A stretch of 64,000 bases of DNA from positions 1 through 64,000 of the forward strand of contig JAQGEQ010000318.1 of assembly GCA_034620365.1 (NCBI GenBank), given 5' to 3'. The position numbers and the translations under genes are program-made. The notes under the pieces are model-generated. The model was given only the letters and a program-made list of their open reading frames with translations, did no database searches and was not told where the DNA came from. Of the stretch, positions 1 to 11,937 are shown piece after piece. Each line of letters opens with the position of its first letter. Positions within the stretch are counted from its first letter, which is position 1. This stretch comes from Pegea sp. RAD2-039 (taxonomy: Eukaryota; Chordata; Thaliacea; Salpida; Salpidae).

Positions 1-285
1 ATTTAATTTCTTTATCTTTGTTTTAAGAAGAGTAAGTAAAAAGTTAAAATATGATTTGCTTTTTCAAACAATTAAACAACTTTTCCATATGTTCTCCATC
101 AATCAATATAAAACACTTTTGCCTATTAATTAATAGAATTATTTCTTTCTCTGACGCACACTTTTGGCTATGGATACACTGTTTGACTTAATTATAGGAA
201 TCATATCAAAACTAAGTGACCATGTCTGACGCTCAAACTATCTCTCATCAACAACTAAAGAAACCTGTCGGAAAAACTCTAATAC

Positions 286-1458
286 GTGAGATATATAAAC
301 ACTTATATATTCAGGAGAATAGTCACAGAGATTGCATGGATACTTTTTATCAGTTGGATGTTTTCTTTTAAGATGAAATTCAAAAACTTTCTTATCATCA
401 AAAACGTCTTTCCAAAACTCACAATGATAAAGATCGGCTGCAAAAAAATTAATTTTATTCTAGTAGTAGAAACATTAATAAGATTTATTTTTTGCAAGTA
501 ATTGAAAAAAGTTTAATTTACTCTTTTGAGTAATTCCGGATTCCTTTTCAATTTCTTTATTTCTTTCTGAGGACTTTTAGCTGGAAAAAGTTACTTGTAA
601 TTATTCCTAAGATTGTCTTTGTGACTAATTAGATGACTTAAACTTTTGATTTTTCACTTTAAGTTTTTATTAAAACATCAAATATTCTTTCAATAAAAAT
701 AAGTTTTTAACTTTTATCTTCTTTATTCATAGTTTAGCATCTTCAAAATCTTCCGAAGTAACCTCTCTCATTTGTTGTTAATAAACAAACATTTAATTTC
801 TATTTCTAACAGATGACTTAATGAAAGCATCCAAGTGGAACAAAATCCACAAAGGGGTCGGTAGAGAGTTAGTAAAGACAAAATGGTCGTTGAGAGTTGG
901 TGGGAAAGATAAGTTCAAAAAAAACTCACCTTCTTGATCGAGAATGAAAGTTACTTCTTCGTCAACTACAAAGATTTCAGGAACATCTTTAAAAAATATT
1001 TTGAAGAAATTTAAACTTTTTTACTAAACGCTTCTTAATTAAAAGTTATTATTGTGCTCCAAATAAATAAAGCTAATAAAAGATTTTTGATTTGTATGCA
1101 AAGAATAACCTAATTTGATTCAATTGTAGTAGAAGCCATGAAATGTTTAAAATATTTGTAAACTTACCGGATAATTCAGCTGGTAGTGGCGCGATAAATC
1201 GATAGAGCGCTTTTTCTTTTTCTGTAGTCTTTAGTTTCATTGAGTTTTTATCTTTAATTAAATTCTGCTCGTCGAAAAACCTTTTATGAATTTAGTTTAT
1301 TGCTTATATTAGTATACAAAGGTACAATTTTATCACTGTAACCACAATTACATAATAATTATTATTAGGTAATAACAATATACTTGCTGAAGTAAAGCTC
1401 CGCTTTTGTCTAAAATGATTTCGTCTGAATAATTTTCTTTCTTTTTTGAAGCCATCAT
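286..1458 (-). CDS. C2H2-like zinc-finger protein, 5' part (partial model)
   Basis: Exons read on the minus strand: 1384-1458, 1168-1267, 930-986, 286-437; all junctions are GT-AG and keep frame. The start is ATG at 1458 (MMASKKKENYSDE...). Exon 4 encodes two finger-like modules. The first (YHCEFWKDVFDDKK...HLKRKH) has the two His but Trp where the second Cys is expected. The second (YPCNLCDYSPEYIS...SH) has CxxC and the first His. The exon ends at a GTATTA donor, so the finger should be completed further left; a possible frame at about 138-215 is not convincing. A possible extra exon near 540-590 (KSPQKEIKKLKRNP) joins in frame on its 5' side but not to the finger exon. Function is unknown; nucleic-acid binding is inferred from the finger pattern only. 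A foldback repeat sits 26 bases upstream of the ATG. Confidence 0.5.
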
Positions 1459-1483
1459 AAGATGGTTTTAATCATTAAACAAC

Positions 1484-1746
1484 ATTTGTTGAAAAATATT
1501 TCAACTCCAAAATGCTGTAAAGAGTTTTGTAACTAACCAGTCTTCAATATTTGGACGAATTTCCTTATTATATAACATTCTTTTAATCTAAAGTTTGTGG
1601 GTTAAAAAAACATCTTTGATTAGATTTTTAACCCACAAACCTTAGATTGTATCAACATTTCATATTACGGAAATTTCATTCGGTAAATGCGACTCTATTG
1701 CAAAACTCTATGTAGCATTTTGGAGTTAAAATGTTTTTCAACAAAT
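1484..1746. repeat. foldback/MITE-like palindromic element
   Basis: About 262 bp with two sets of inverted arms. The outer arms (1485-1530 and 1702-1746) pair as TTTGTTGAAAAA...AAAACTC against its reverse complement with a few mismatches. The inner arms are 1587-1607 and 1629-1648 (TTTGTGGGTTA / TAACCCACAAA). No coding frame is present. I see no clear target-site duplication. It lies just upstream of the start codon of the zinc-finger gene, so it may be part of that promoter. Confidence 0.7.
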
Positions 1747-2459
1747 TTTCTTTAAGATTTGAATCCGCAAAAGTTCAACATTTTGCTTAGAAGGAGATAT
1801 TAGTAAGCAAATAGTATTTACTTTGTAAAATTAATTTGTAAAATTTGGAGTAATATATTTAGTTATTTATCACTTTAAACTGTTTATTATATATATTTTC
1901 ATTGGAAGATATTTAATTTTTTAGAATATTATGCTTCATACTAGGCTGTCTACGCTAAATTTTAATTTTTGAATTATATAAGAAGCTTACACTTATTAAA
2001 TAGAAAGCTGAAAACGTATTTAATTATTTTATAAAAAATAGTAACTCAACTTAATACAAAGAATAGTTTGTTTAAAATAACTAACTTTAGATTGATACAG
2101 CTTTCAAAAAATAACAAAATATTCAACAACAGGATTTTAAAAGAATGGAAAATTTAGTAAATAATTTTGTTGTTGAAATTTTAAGGTTTGATTTAAATGG
2201 GTTAAAGATTTAATCTTTAAGGTGAGATGATGTTGGGATTAAGGAACATATTTTGGTATCTAACTGGAAACTTCAACTGTTAAAAAGAAAAATCAACTGT
2301 AAAGAAAGATTTAAAAAATAAGAAATAAAAAAGTACTTTTAATAATAAGTTTAAAAAATCATAAATTACCTTCAATAGATGCCATTGATGATATGCTAAT
2401 TGAAAAATAAAAAGCTATTGAAAAAATTATTGTTTTAAATTGTTATATAAAAGTATCAA
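1747..2459. other. AT-rich intergenic stretch, no gene seen
   Basis: Very AT-rich sequence without a convincing exon, RNA gene or repeat match inside this window. Confidence 0.5.
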
Positions 2460-4486
2460 GAATATATTTTTAAAAAGTATAAGAAAAAGCTATTAGAAAA
2501 TATTTTTGTCAAAAGCAATTATAAAATAAAAAACAAATAAATGTTATATTCTATTTGAATAAATGCATATAAGTTATGATAAAGTTATTTCTAGGAAGTG
2601 ATTTGTATATTTTATATTGTGGTTGGTGACAGTAAAAATCTTTTATGAAAACTTTGGTGGACCCAAATAGATCTGGCAAGACCTTATGTTCAAATGTAGA
2701 GAAAAATCCTGATAAACCGACTTCATCAAAACAAGCTTGCAATGGCAGTTGCCAATCCTGCAATAAAATTTGCTATGGTGAATAGAATCCGGCAATAGAA
2801 TGCTTTAAATGTCTCTCCTGGTTTCATCTTACCTGTAGTGATGTGAGCAAAAAAATTTACGATATTTTTGATAACAACCGGACGAAGCAAATGGGATTTA
2901 CATTTGTAAAATGGGTAACAAGTTTTAATAATTGAAAATACTTTTTATTTTTGAAGATTTGAAAATTGGCATGAATCTAACAAACCAATTCTAAAAAGTA
3001 ATTTGTCTTTAAAGTCTTTAAAGATGAAGAATTCCAAAATTTTTATTGATATTGGCAAGTTTGATTGTTGATTGATTAATAATTATCTGATTTTGAGTTT
3101 AGGAAACACCACTGAAAGTTTGATGAAGTTTTTAAATAGTGATGACTTAACTAGTTTTTAAATTAAACAGATTTGATAAAACCTAAAATCTTAATTAGAA
3201 GTCAGATAAAGTTGGATTTGAAGGATTTAACATTTGCCGAAAAATTTCTAAATTGAAACTTTTGATTTAAGAAACTATCTTTAGTGAAGAGCTTCTAGAA
3301 GCTTTGATTAAAAGTTCAGATTTTTCAAGATCACTGAGACACAAATAGTCATCAATAAGAGGATGTTCTGAAGTTTAATTTAACAAATTTTAAATTTGAG
3401 TTTTCGTGATTAACTCATTTCACAGAATTTACTTCCTCTAGAGCTTTTGTAAAATTTTCTTCAGACTTAGTTGGAAAGTTCCACTTAAACTTGTAATTTG
3501 CTTGAATTTAAGTGATGAGCTGTAGTCATGAATTTTACTTTCTCTGTAATCGTGTCACTTATTAGCTTCAGTTTCATATTCCTACAATTGAGTTTGTAGT
3601 TTGCTTTATATGAGTTTTCAACTTCGATTTTTGTATATAAGATATTTTTCATGTAACAATCGTTTAATGTGTGGTGAAGGTTTGGTGGAAAGGAACTTTT
3701 ATATCAAACTGGACAGAATTTGGATGAAGCAATCAAACCAAACCTTTATTGAGAATTATTAGTTAGAGGTTTCTTTTTAGTTCCTTTTATAGAAGTTAAG
3801 ATATCATCAATAGAGAAATTTACAAATGAAATAGATTGAAAGAAATATCAACTAATTATTACTAATTGCTGAATTTATTGACTGGATATCACAAAAAGAA
3901 ATCACAAGAATGAATATTTCACCAATAGACTTTTCCACTTCAATTTCCTGCCTATCTTTCGTGCTGTTGACTTTTATAATGTCGAATATCTAAGTTTGTT
4001 CGTGCAAATGTGTAACTTACCGTTGAAAACTCAACTATTTTGCAGAAGAGGAAGAAGAAATGACCATGCAGCCAGGGACTATGTGCCAGGGCAGAAGTTA
4101 TGAATATCCAGTTGTTGCCCATGCAGCAGGATTCCACTCTCCACGCTAACAAGGTTATGTAGCGGAACAGATGCATCCGCACTTAGCTGGCGTCGCAGAA
4201 GATGTCAGAACGACACTGAGTACAAAGACGAACTGCCTACGAGGTTCCAACTTCGGATTTAAATTTGGATCTCTTAGAACTCTTGTCATTTTACCAAACT
4301 CACAGGACACAAAAACACGCACAAAAAACTCACTGTAGACCGTAAGGACAGAGAAATTGTCATTTTAGTTTTTTTGTCATTTTACCAAACTCATAGGACC
4401 CTTCTACCCGTATTTTATATAGATGTTTCCTTGTCACTAATATGTGTCCACCTGGGATCAAACCCGAAGCCACTCGCTTTTTAAAA
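2460..4486 (+). mobile_element. repeat copy A: PHD-like finger ORF remnant, interrupted by a 1.4-kb block
   Basis: The left part (2460-2913) matches the start of copy B at 4487-4920 at high identity, and the right part (about 4303-4486) matches copy B at 5210-5370. The plus-strand frame near 2740-2850 keeps a zinc-finger pattern (CNGSCQSCNKI...ECFKC...WFHLTCSD) but has an in-frame TAG, so it is a pseudogene. Cx2C...Cx2C-W-H-x2-C resembles the PHD-type finger found in ORF1 of some CR1-like non-LTR elements; that assignment is inferred. The middle (2914-4303) is foreign to copy B and recurs inverted at 52695-54084. Confidence 0.55.
2914..4303 (+). repeat. 1.4-kb repeat block, inverted partner at 52695-54084
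   Basis: Reads forward here and reverse-complemented at 52695-54084 over nearly its whole length, with scattered substitutions and small gaps. The end near 4040-4260 is richer in G+C and keeps an open frame in the other copy; here the frame (MTMQPGTMCQ...) is broken by a TAA near 4147. Because the partner lies 50 kb away in opposite orientation, the pair could also support intrachromosomal inversion. Confidence 0.75.
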
Positions 4487-5400
4487 TAATATTTTTTTAA
4501 AAGTATAAGAAAATATTGTTGTCAAAAACAATTATAAAAGAAAAAACAAATAAATGTTATATTTTATCTGAATATAAGTTTATTATGAATAAGTGCATAT
4601 AAGATGTGATAAAGTTATTTCTAGGAAGTGATTTGTATATTATATATTGTGGTTGGTGACAGTAAAAATCTTTCATGAAAACTATGGTGGGCCTAAATAG
4701 ATCTGGCAAGACCTTATGTTCAAATGTAGAACCTGGCAAACCGACTTCATCAAAGCAAGCTTGCAATGGCAGTTCCAATTTCCCAATAAAATTTACTCTG
4801 GTGAAGATCCGGCCAAAGAATGCTTTAAATGTCTCATCTGGTTGTATCTCACTTGTAGTGATGTGAGCCAAAAAATGTACGATAAATTTGATAACAACCA
4901 GATGAAGCAAATGGGATTTAAATTATTTTGCATTAAATGTAGAACCATGAACACAACAGCTCCTTCATCTAATTCTAATAAAAACCTCTTATCCGACATC
5001 AGCAAATCTTTATCTGCTGAATTAGCCAAATTTAAATCCAAAATTGGCAAAGATGTTGCCAAGATCGATGAGAAAATTTCTAGTTTGTCTAAGTCAATGG
5101 ACGAACTGGATGCCTCTTCAAAGAAACAAGTCACATGGGCCTCGGTGGTCGGTGATTCCGGTTCCGACAAAAATGCTAACATAGTGCAGCTTCTTGTCAA
5201 GAAGGTCACCGACAAGCACAAAAAACTCACTGTAGACCGTGAGGAGACAAAAATTGTCATTTTACCAAACTCATAGGACCCTTCTACCCAGGTTTTTATC
5301 GACGTTTCCTTGTAACTAATATGTGTCCACCTGGGATCGAACCCAAAACCACTCGCTTTCTAGGTAGGCATGGTAACCGCTTCGCCACACAGATCAATTC
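4487..5400 (+). mobile_element. repeat copy B with ORF1-like frame (PHD-like finger plus coiled coil)
   Basis: The plus-strand frame 4716-5276 (186 codons, ends TAG) holds ECFKC-x-IW-LYLTCSD and a downstream CIKC, a Cys-rich finger close to the PHD pattern with Tyr in place of His. A hydrophilic helical stretch with heptad-like spacing follows (SKSLSAELAKFKSKI, EKISSLSKSMDEL). Finger followed by coiled coil is an arrangement known from ORF1 of CR1-like retroelements. A frameshift upstream puts the first Cys pairs in another frame, so the element is probably defective. No reverse transcriptase follows. Copy B starts directly where copy A ends, so the two form a head-to-tail pair. Confidence 0.5.
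5322..5395 (-). repeat. tRNA-Ser-like sequence (tRNA-derived repeat or tRNA pseudogene)
   Basis: On the minus strand there is an A-box-like TGGCGAAGCGG, an anticodon-loop-like CTAGAAA as in tRNA-Ser(AGA), and a perfect B box GGTTCGATCCC within a pairing T arm (TTGGG/CCCAG). The acceptor and anticodon stems pair poorly, so a working tRNA is unlikely. A shortened copy lies at about 4440-4480, and another B-box sequence at 52640-52705, each beside the same repeat family. A tRNA-derived SINE head is the best reading. Confidence 0.6.
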
Positions 5401-5530
5401 AATACAAATAATAAATGAAAAGAATATACATCTAAAACAACATTTATTTTGCATAAAAAGGCATGACATTTTTCAAATATTAGTTTCTTTGATTTCAACA
5501 ACATATTTTTAAACATGTTTCTACATCAGA

Positions 5531-8500
5531 CTAAGCCAAAGAGATTGGAATTCTATTGTCAATTGGAAGAATATGCTTTGGTGAGTTAGTTGTAAAGTAT
5601 GTTTTGTGTCTGTTATCAATTGCGAGATGATCCTGTGAAAATTGAAAAAAAAGTTTAACTTTTAAAAACATAAAAATAAATAAATAAAATTAAATATTTT
5701 TTAGTAAATTCTAATGATAATTTTATAGTTTAAAACATATTTACACAACTTACAGAATTGTTTATTTTAAGAATTAATTTAAATTAAAAGATTTTTTTTC
5801 TAATTTTGGTGATTGAAAATAAACTTACTGAACGAAAACTGTTTGCTTCTCCAGATGACCTTCTTTGGCTCCTATGATGATAAGGCATCACTAGAAACAA
5901 TTTAGAAAAAAGTTTATCATTTGGTTTATTGAATTATATATAAATATAAAATCGTAGAAATTACTTAAAGATTTTCTTTTTGAATTTGGTTCAGAAATTT
6001 GATGAATCCAATTAAAAGTGTGACGTCTGCTGAAGTTTTCATTAAAATTCTTTCTTTCAGCATTTGCTGGAATTACTTGTCTTTCTTTAAAGATATTTTG
6101 CAAATTAATAAAAGCTTTTATATTATATTATATTATATTATATTATATTATATTATATTATATTATACTACATTATATTACATTATATTACATTACATTA
6201 TATTATATTACATTATATTATATTACATTATATTATATTATATTATATTATATTATATTATATTATATTATATTATATTATATTATATTATATTATATTA
6301 TATTATATTATATTATATTATATTATATTATATTATATATAAACTTACGATTTTTAGTTTTTATAGTTTCCCATTGAGCTGTTTGGGAGCTACTTTCTGG
6401 GTCCGCAATTGTATGCCTTCTAATTGATGAAACTTTGAGAAATTCGTCAGGAATGATCTTAGGATGCTGAACACTCTGCGATCTATATTTCTCTATCAAA
6501 TCAATATAATAAAATAAAATTTAAAAAATTTAGTTTCTTTTACTATTCGTGTTTTTTATTCGTTGGTTATTATTTCTGGAGGCAAATTTTATTTTATTTG
6601 AAGTTGCAATAATGAGATCATCAGTTCTACGTTTGTTGACATCTGCAAAGAAAAATTAATCTCAACTTTAAAAAAGTTTTTAACAAAATTACAGAAATAA
6701 TTCATTTATATTTAGCTTGATGTCAAAGGTTTTTACAATCATCTATTAAAATCACTATAAAATATGTTTTAAGTTAGATCTTTAAATCAACTCAAAAGTA
6801 ATCTTTATCAAACGTTAAAGTGGACCTTGATTGAAAAACTTTAGATTTTTACTGACAGTACTTCCATTTCTAATTCGGAATTTTTTTCTGTCTTGGTTTG
6901 ACTTCCAAAAATTTCCTTTAGCTTCACTAAGATGTCGTATAAAGAAGTTTGGTTCTACATTTGAATTAACAGCACTCTGTCTCAAGTCATAAATACTTTT
7001 GTAAGTTTGTAACTGAAACATTAAACTTATAAATAGATGTTTTAAAATAAAAGAAAACTTTGATTTACTCCATCGTTTAATTCTTCTAAATACAACTTCA
7101 GAAGTTGCTTTGTTTCATTGATAATTATTGATTCACTTTCTGCTAATGTTTTATGGATCTATTAAAACAAAACGGCTGTAAAAGAAAGAATTCCCAACAA
7201 ATACTCGTACCAATTTACGAGCCTTCTTTGTGGTGTTTTCTGAGCCAAGGTTATTGACGATTTTACTAATTTTCTGCAACAATAACAACAAGTAAGCTTA
7301 TAAACTACCTTTTGCTTTTTACCAACTTTACTAGCTGCTTTTTTATACAAATTGCTTAAAAGAATCTCATTTGCGTTGTGTATCATATGACTTTTAACTC
7401 CAATATCATCTTCTGTTTCATCAACAAATGTTGTTGTGTTTTTCATTGTTGTCAATAACTATAAACTCAGCAACTTAAAATTGATTCTATTTCTGTTGAA
7501 ATCATTCTAACCCTTTTCCAAGAATCAGAAAGTTGCCTTTCTAGTTGCTTTTCTAAAACTTCTGGTTTCATACCATTAAGCATATTCATTCCTATTTCTA
7601 AAGCTAAATCGTGGTTCTGTTTGAAGAAAACAAACTTGCCTCAAAATTTAGTCATTATGATTGAATCAACAAAACAACTTTCTATTTAATAATTAAAGTT
7701 GATTTTAAATAAAAATTTTTACAAAAGTTTAAATTAATTCTACATCAGTTACTTTTTCTTTATTGTTCGAGTCGTTTGTGTCTTGATCTTTATTAGTAAT
7801 AGGGCTGAAAGATGACTTATTTTGTCCAGTTGCTACAAGTTCATCATTATAACTTTGAGGTTTGTATGATTGTAAAGCTTTTGAAGCTGTTAAAATTTGA
7901 CTTTTTGTAAGAACAGATAAATCTCAAAGACAATTTTCAATTGAAACCGTTTCATATAAGTACTTAGGATTTGTTAAAATTTATTTTTGAGATTTGAAAG
8001 TTAATATGTTACATCGTGAGTATTTTCTCTTGTGGAATGTTTTAACTTATCAAAGAAGAGTCAATCAACTATTACCTCTCCTACCGCTACTCTTACGGAC
8101 TTCCTTCTGAGCTGGAATACAATGAGTATCAATCGCATCTTCATCAATTCCTTTCTTCATATGAAGACATCATTTTAAATAAATTAAATTCTCACTAATC
8201 GAATCTTACCTTTACTTCGTTTAATGATGGATTAATTGCATCTCTCTCTGAGTCTTCTTCACTTGCTACATCTGATGTTAATTTTGTATATTTTTCTGTA
8301 ATTATCTTCTTTTCAATGTTATCTTTTTCTGATCTATTTTTGAAATTCTTCAAATATTTGTAAGCTTCTTTTGTGTCTTTTGATGTTCCTGTATCTTGTA
8401 TTTTATTCAAATTTGTTTTCACAAACGGTTTTTCATCATTTTCTAAAGACTTATTGATTTTTGAATGCTGAACAGTAGACTTATTTTGAAGGGAGTCAGT

Positions 8501-11500
8501 AAAATTTGTGTTAATTGAATCTTTCAACTTGATTTTATGTGAATCTGAAAATTTTTCTTCTTTTTCTGATTCAATTTTAGATAAAAATAGCTGATGATAA
8601 AAAATAGAAAAATTTCTGGAAAAATTCTGACGATTCAATAAAATAAACTTACTGTATTTTGAGCAGCTAATTTTTCATTCAATTTTTCAATCTGTAATTT
8701 AAATTAATAAATTTGTATCTAGAAAATGATTCAGAAAATTTCTACCTCTTTTTGAAGTTTTATATTTTCTTCGTTCAGATCTTCAATTTGATTGGTTAAT
8801 ATATCAATAACAGAAGTTCTACTGGAATCTAACTTATCTAACTGAATAGATACGTGACTGTTAACTTTGTTGTCTATTTCACTTTCTACGAAATTGTCTT
8901 TTTCACTTTCTACCCAAATGTCTTTTTCACTTTCTACGAAAATGTCTTTTTCACTTTTGACGAAAATGTCTTTTTCACTTTCTACCAAATTGTCTTTTTC
9001 ACTTTTGACGAAATTGTCTTTTTCACTTTCTACCAAATTGTCTTTTTCACTTTCTACCAAAATGCCTTTTTTACTTTCTACGAAAATGTCTTTTTCACTT
9101 TTGACGAAATTGCCTTTTTCACTTTCTACCAAAATGTCTTTTTCACTTTCTACCAAATTGTCTTTTTTACTTTCTACGAAATTGTCTTTTTCACTTTTGA
9201 CGAAATTGTCTTTTTCACTTTCTACCAAAATGTCTTTTTCACTTTCTACCAAATTGTCTTTTTCACTTTTGACGAAATTGTCTTTTTCACTTTCTACCAA
9301 AATTTCTTTTTCAATTTCTACCAAATTGTCTTTTTCAATTTCTACCAAATTGTCTTTTTCACTTTCTACAAATTTGTCTTTTTCTGACGATAAGCTCGAG
9401 TCTCTTAATTTCTTCGTTTTACTGAAAGATCATAAATTTACAAAATATTAAAAAATCAACAAAATTTCAAACAAGAAATTTTACTTTTCTCTTTCAACTG
9501 CATTCTCTTCATGTCTTTCTGCTATCAAATCTTCCTTTGATTGATCAGTTTGAGTTAAAACACTTTTATTCATCATCTTGATCTTTGTTTCATCATTTAT
9601 TTTCTGCAACAAATTATTAAGTCTTTTAATCTCCTCTAACTTCTTATCTTCATCTTGATCCTTAAAATCAATAACTTCCTTGTAACCAGAAGCAATTTTT
9701 TCAAGAGCGCTGTAATTCTGAGACAAAAACTTTTAAGATCAAATTTTTTGTTCAAATCTCTCACATGCTGGAGCTGGTTGTAAGATTTTTGCTTCTCAGC
9801 TAGCTGTTGTAGTGTGTTGAGAAGATCATGATCTGATTCATTGTTTCGTTCTTTCTTATTTCCTGACTGAAGAACAAAAAATTAAAGTCTTTTTGACAAC
9901 AACACTTTCAAAAAGTTCAAACCTTTTTAATTTTATTTTTTAAATTTTTATTTTTTTCTTTTATAATTTGGTTTTTCAGTTCAACACATTCCTTCAAACA
10001 AAATATTTTTCAACATCAATTAACAACTGATTTTCAAACAAACTTTTTCTAAACTAATAATCGCTTTATCTTTTGTTGCAATTCCAGAAGATACTCGATT
10101 ATAATTTTCTTTCAATTTTAAAATGACTTCGTCGCTTTCTTCTTTCGCCTGCATCCAAATATTAATATTTTAAACTTCAACCAAAGCTTACTTTATCTTT
10201 TTCCATAATGATAAAATACAACTTCCCAATCTCTTCATCTTTTGAAGCAATTCGCGCGATAAATTCTTCCAGATTTTTCTTTAAATCATCAACTTGATTG
10301 TTTTTTTCGTCTCGCGCTCTTTGCACTAAACTGTAAACCTCACCAGCAGCATATCGAAAATAATTCATCTTTTCGTCTTTAACACTTTCATTTTCATTTT
10401 CTTCATGTTTTTTCATCTCTGATTTATAAAATAGACAAAGATTAGAAATTAAACCTTAAATCAAAACCTTCTCTTTCAATTCTTGATTTGCTTAACACTC
10501 GAGAGTATTCTTTCCTCAATTCTTTCATATCGTGTTCGATATTAATAAGAGGGACTCCTCTTAACTTATTTATATTCATTTTTGTTTTCATCAGAGCAAC
10601 TTTACGAATGAAGTCATCGATATTAGTGAGTTCCTGACTGTCAACACCTTTTGTTAATTGTTATTCGCTTGTGATGGCAACTTACGAAAAACTTTGGTTT
10701 CGTTGAATTATAAATTGTGAATCAAAACGTGAATGATTCATCTGAAAAAGTTCAAATTAGTTTAACTTTCTGTAGCTTCAATTAAATTCAATTTTTTATT
10801 CAAATTAATCAAATAGTTTAAAAAATGAAATTAAAAAAATTGTTTTTGAAATATTAATTCATGCTAATTAAAAAATAATCAAATAATAAATATACATAAC
10901 TCAGAAAGTTTTATTTTAAAATTGAAAAAAATCGTTTTTAAATCTTAATATTCAAAAGTAGTTTTGAAAATCTTGAATCTCAAATTTTACAAAACTTTAA
11001 AAAGCAAATTTTTAGGCAGATATTTAAAACATCTAGTAAGTCAGTTACACAATTTTAACTGAAAGAATACTTTAAAAATACAAAAACTCAACTATAGATT
11101 GATTTTCTAAGACGTTGCTACTTTCATCAATCCATTTAGTTAAAAAAGCTGTAAGGTCTTTTGGTTCATCTAAATCATCATAAGAAGAAGAAGCTCTTAT
11201 TCCAGCAGCTCGTACGTATGTTCGAAATTTATTTATTAAAAGAGCGACATTAAATTTCAACTGTAGAAAAATAGTTTGTGAAAAATATCAGATTTTGAAA
11301 CACTAACCATTTGATTATCGACTTGTAAAAGATTCATTTCAACTTTTTTAACTAAATCTTCATCTGTAAGAGGAACTTGATTTTTATTCCCATCTTCATA
11401 ATCAGTAACCGCCTTTAAAAATCATTTAAACTTATATTAACACCAACATTCAATCGTCAACTAACCTTATTGATTCTATCTTTAATTTCTTTCACATTTT

Positions 11501-11702
11501 CTAGTGCAGAAAGACGTAGATATCTATCTAAGCTATCTTGTTTATGAGACTGATTATCAGAATTAACAACTTTTTCATTATGATAATTTACAATGCTCCT
11601 TTTAACAGAGCCTTTGCTGTCAAAACTCCGATTCTGAACGGTATGATTTACAAAGTTTTTATTTGATTTAGTTTTAGAATCTTTATCTTGATCTAAATTC
11701 AT
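5531..11702 (-). CDS. large charged coiled-coil protein, 25 exons, function unknown
   Basis: Exons: 11466-11702, 11308-11412, 11093-11260, 10686-10741, 10468-10637, 10192-10418, 10044-10148, 9923-9991, 9765-9866, 9485-9717, 8746-9421, 8653-8691, 8210-8590, 8076-8154, 7753-7922, 7512-7616, 7309-7458, 7211-7273, 7069-7158, 6826-7012, 6544-6642, 6349-6492, 5965-6084, 5829-5890, 5531-5632. Together they give 1,312 codons plus TAG with every phase matching. The protein is rich in Lys, Glu, Asp, Asn and Ser. It has helical stretches with heptad-like spacing (about residues 190-490 and 660-700), an eight-residue repeat block (about 504-670, VESEKDN type) and a basic C-terminal part (RRHT, HRSQRRSS). 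No signal peptide, membrane segment or enzyme motif is visible. I do not recognise the family; a cytoskeletal or nuclear scaffold is a guess. The least certain junctions are the donor at 11093 and the 350-base intron after it; the exon at 10686 begins with ATG, so two adjacent genes remain possible. Confidence 0.72.
6117..6337. repeat. pentanucleotide microsatellite (TTATA)n
   Basis: About 220 bp of near-perfect five-base units, with a few C substitutions near 6167-6225. It lies inside an intron of the coiled-coil gene. The long open frame across it (repeating YYIIL) is an artefact of the repeat. Confidence 0.95.
8866..9384 (-). repeat. 24-bp coding minisatellite (about 21 units)
   Basis: Units of 24 bases translate on the minus strand as eight-residue repeats of the form [FL]VxSEKD[NI]. 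Unit length is a multiple of three, so copy-number change keeps the coiled-coil gene in frame. Units mix a few types (VESEKDN, VKSEKDN, VEIEKDN), which suggests repeated slippage or unequal exchange. Both complementary plus-strand frames are also open for this reason and are not genes. Confidence 0.9.
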
Positions 11703-11937
11703 TCTTTTTAAGTTTTATTACATTTCATGTTTTACACAAAAATCACCAACTTATTTTCAGTTCATCTAGTTTTAAAAATTTCCATTGTGACGTCATAATT
11801 CAAATTTTTTTATTCATTAGACAACAAAAGAAAATTTACATAAATTTTTATAAAGTAATTTAATTGCTTTATATGTTTGGCATTTGTAACTTACAAATTA
11901 TTTAAGCTGCTAACTATTACTATCTTCTTTAAGAACA

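Noticed and set aside
5999-6427. 142-codon plus-strand frame dominated by YYIIL repeats
   Set aside because: It reads through the (TTATA)n microsatellite and overlaps exons of the minus-strand gene.
8854-9451. Two long plus-strand frames with FTFYENVF- and SLSTKLSF-type repeats
   Set aside because: They are antisense shadows of the 24-bp coding minisatellite; the minus frame joins neighbouring exons in phase.
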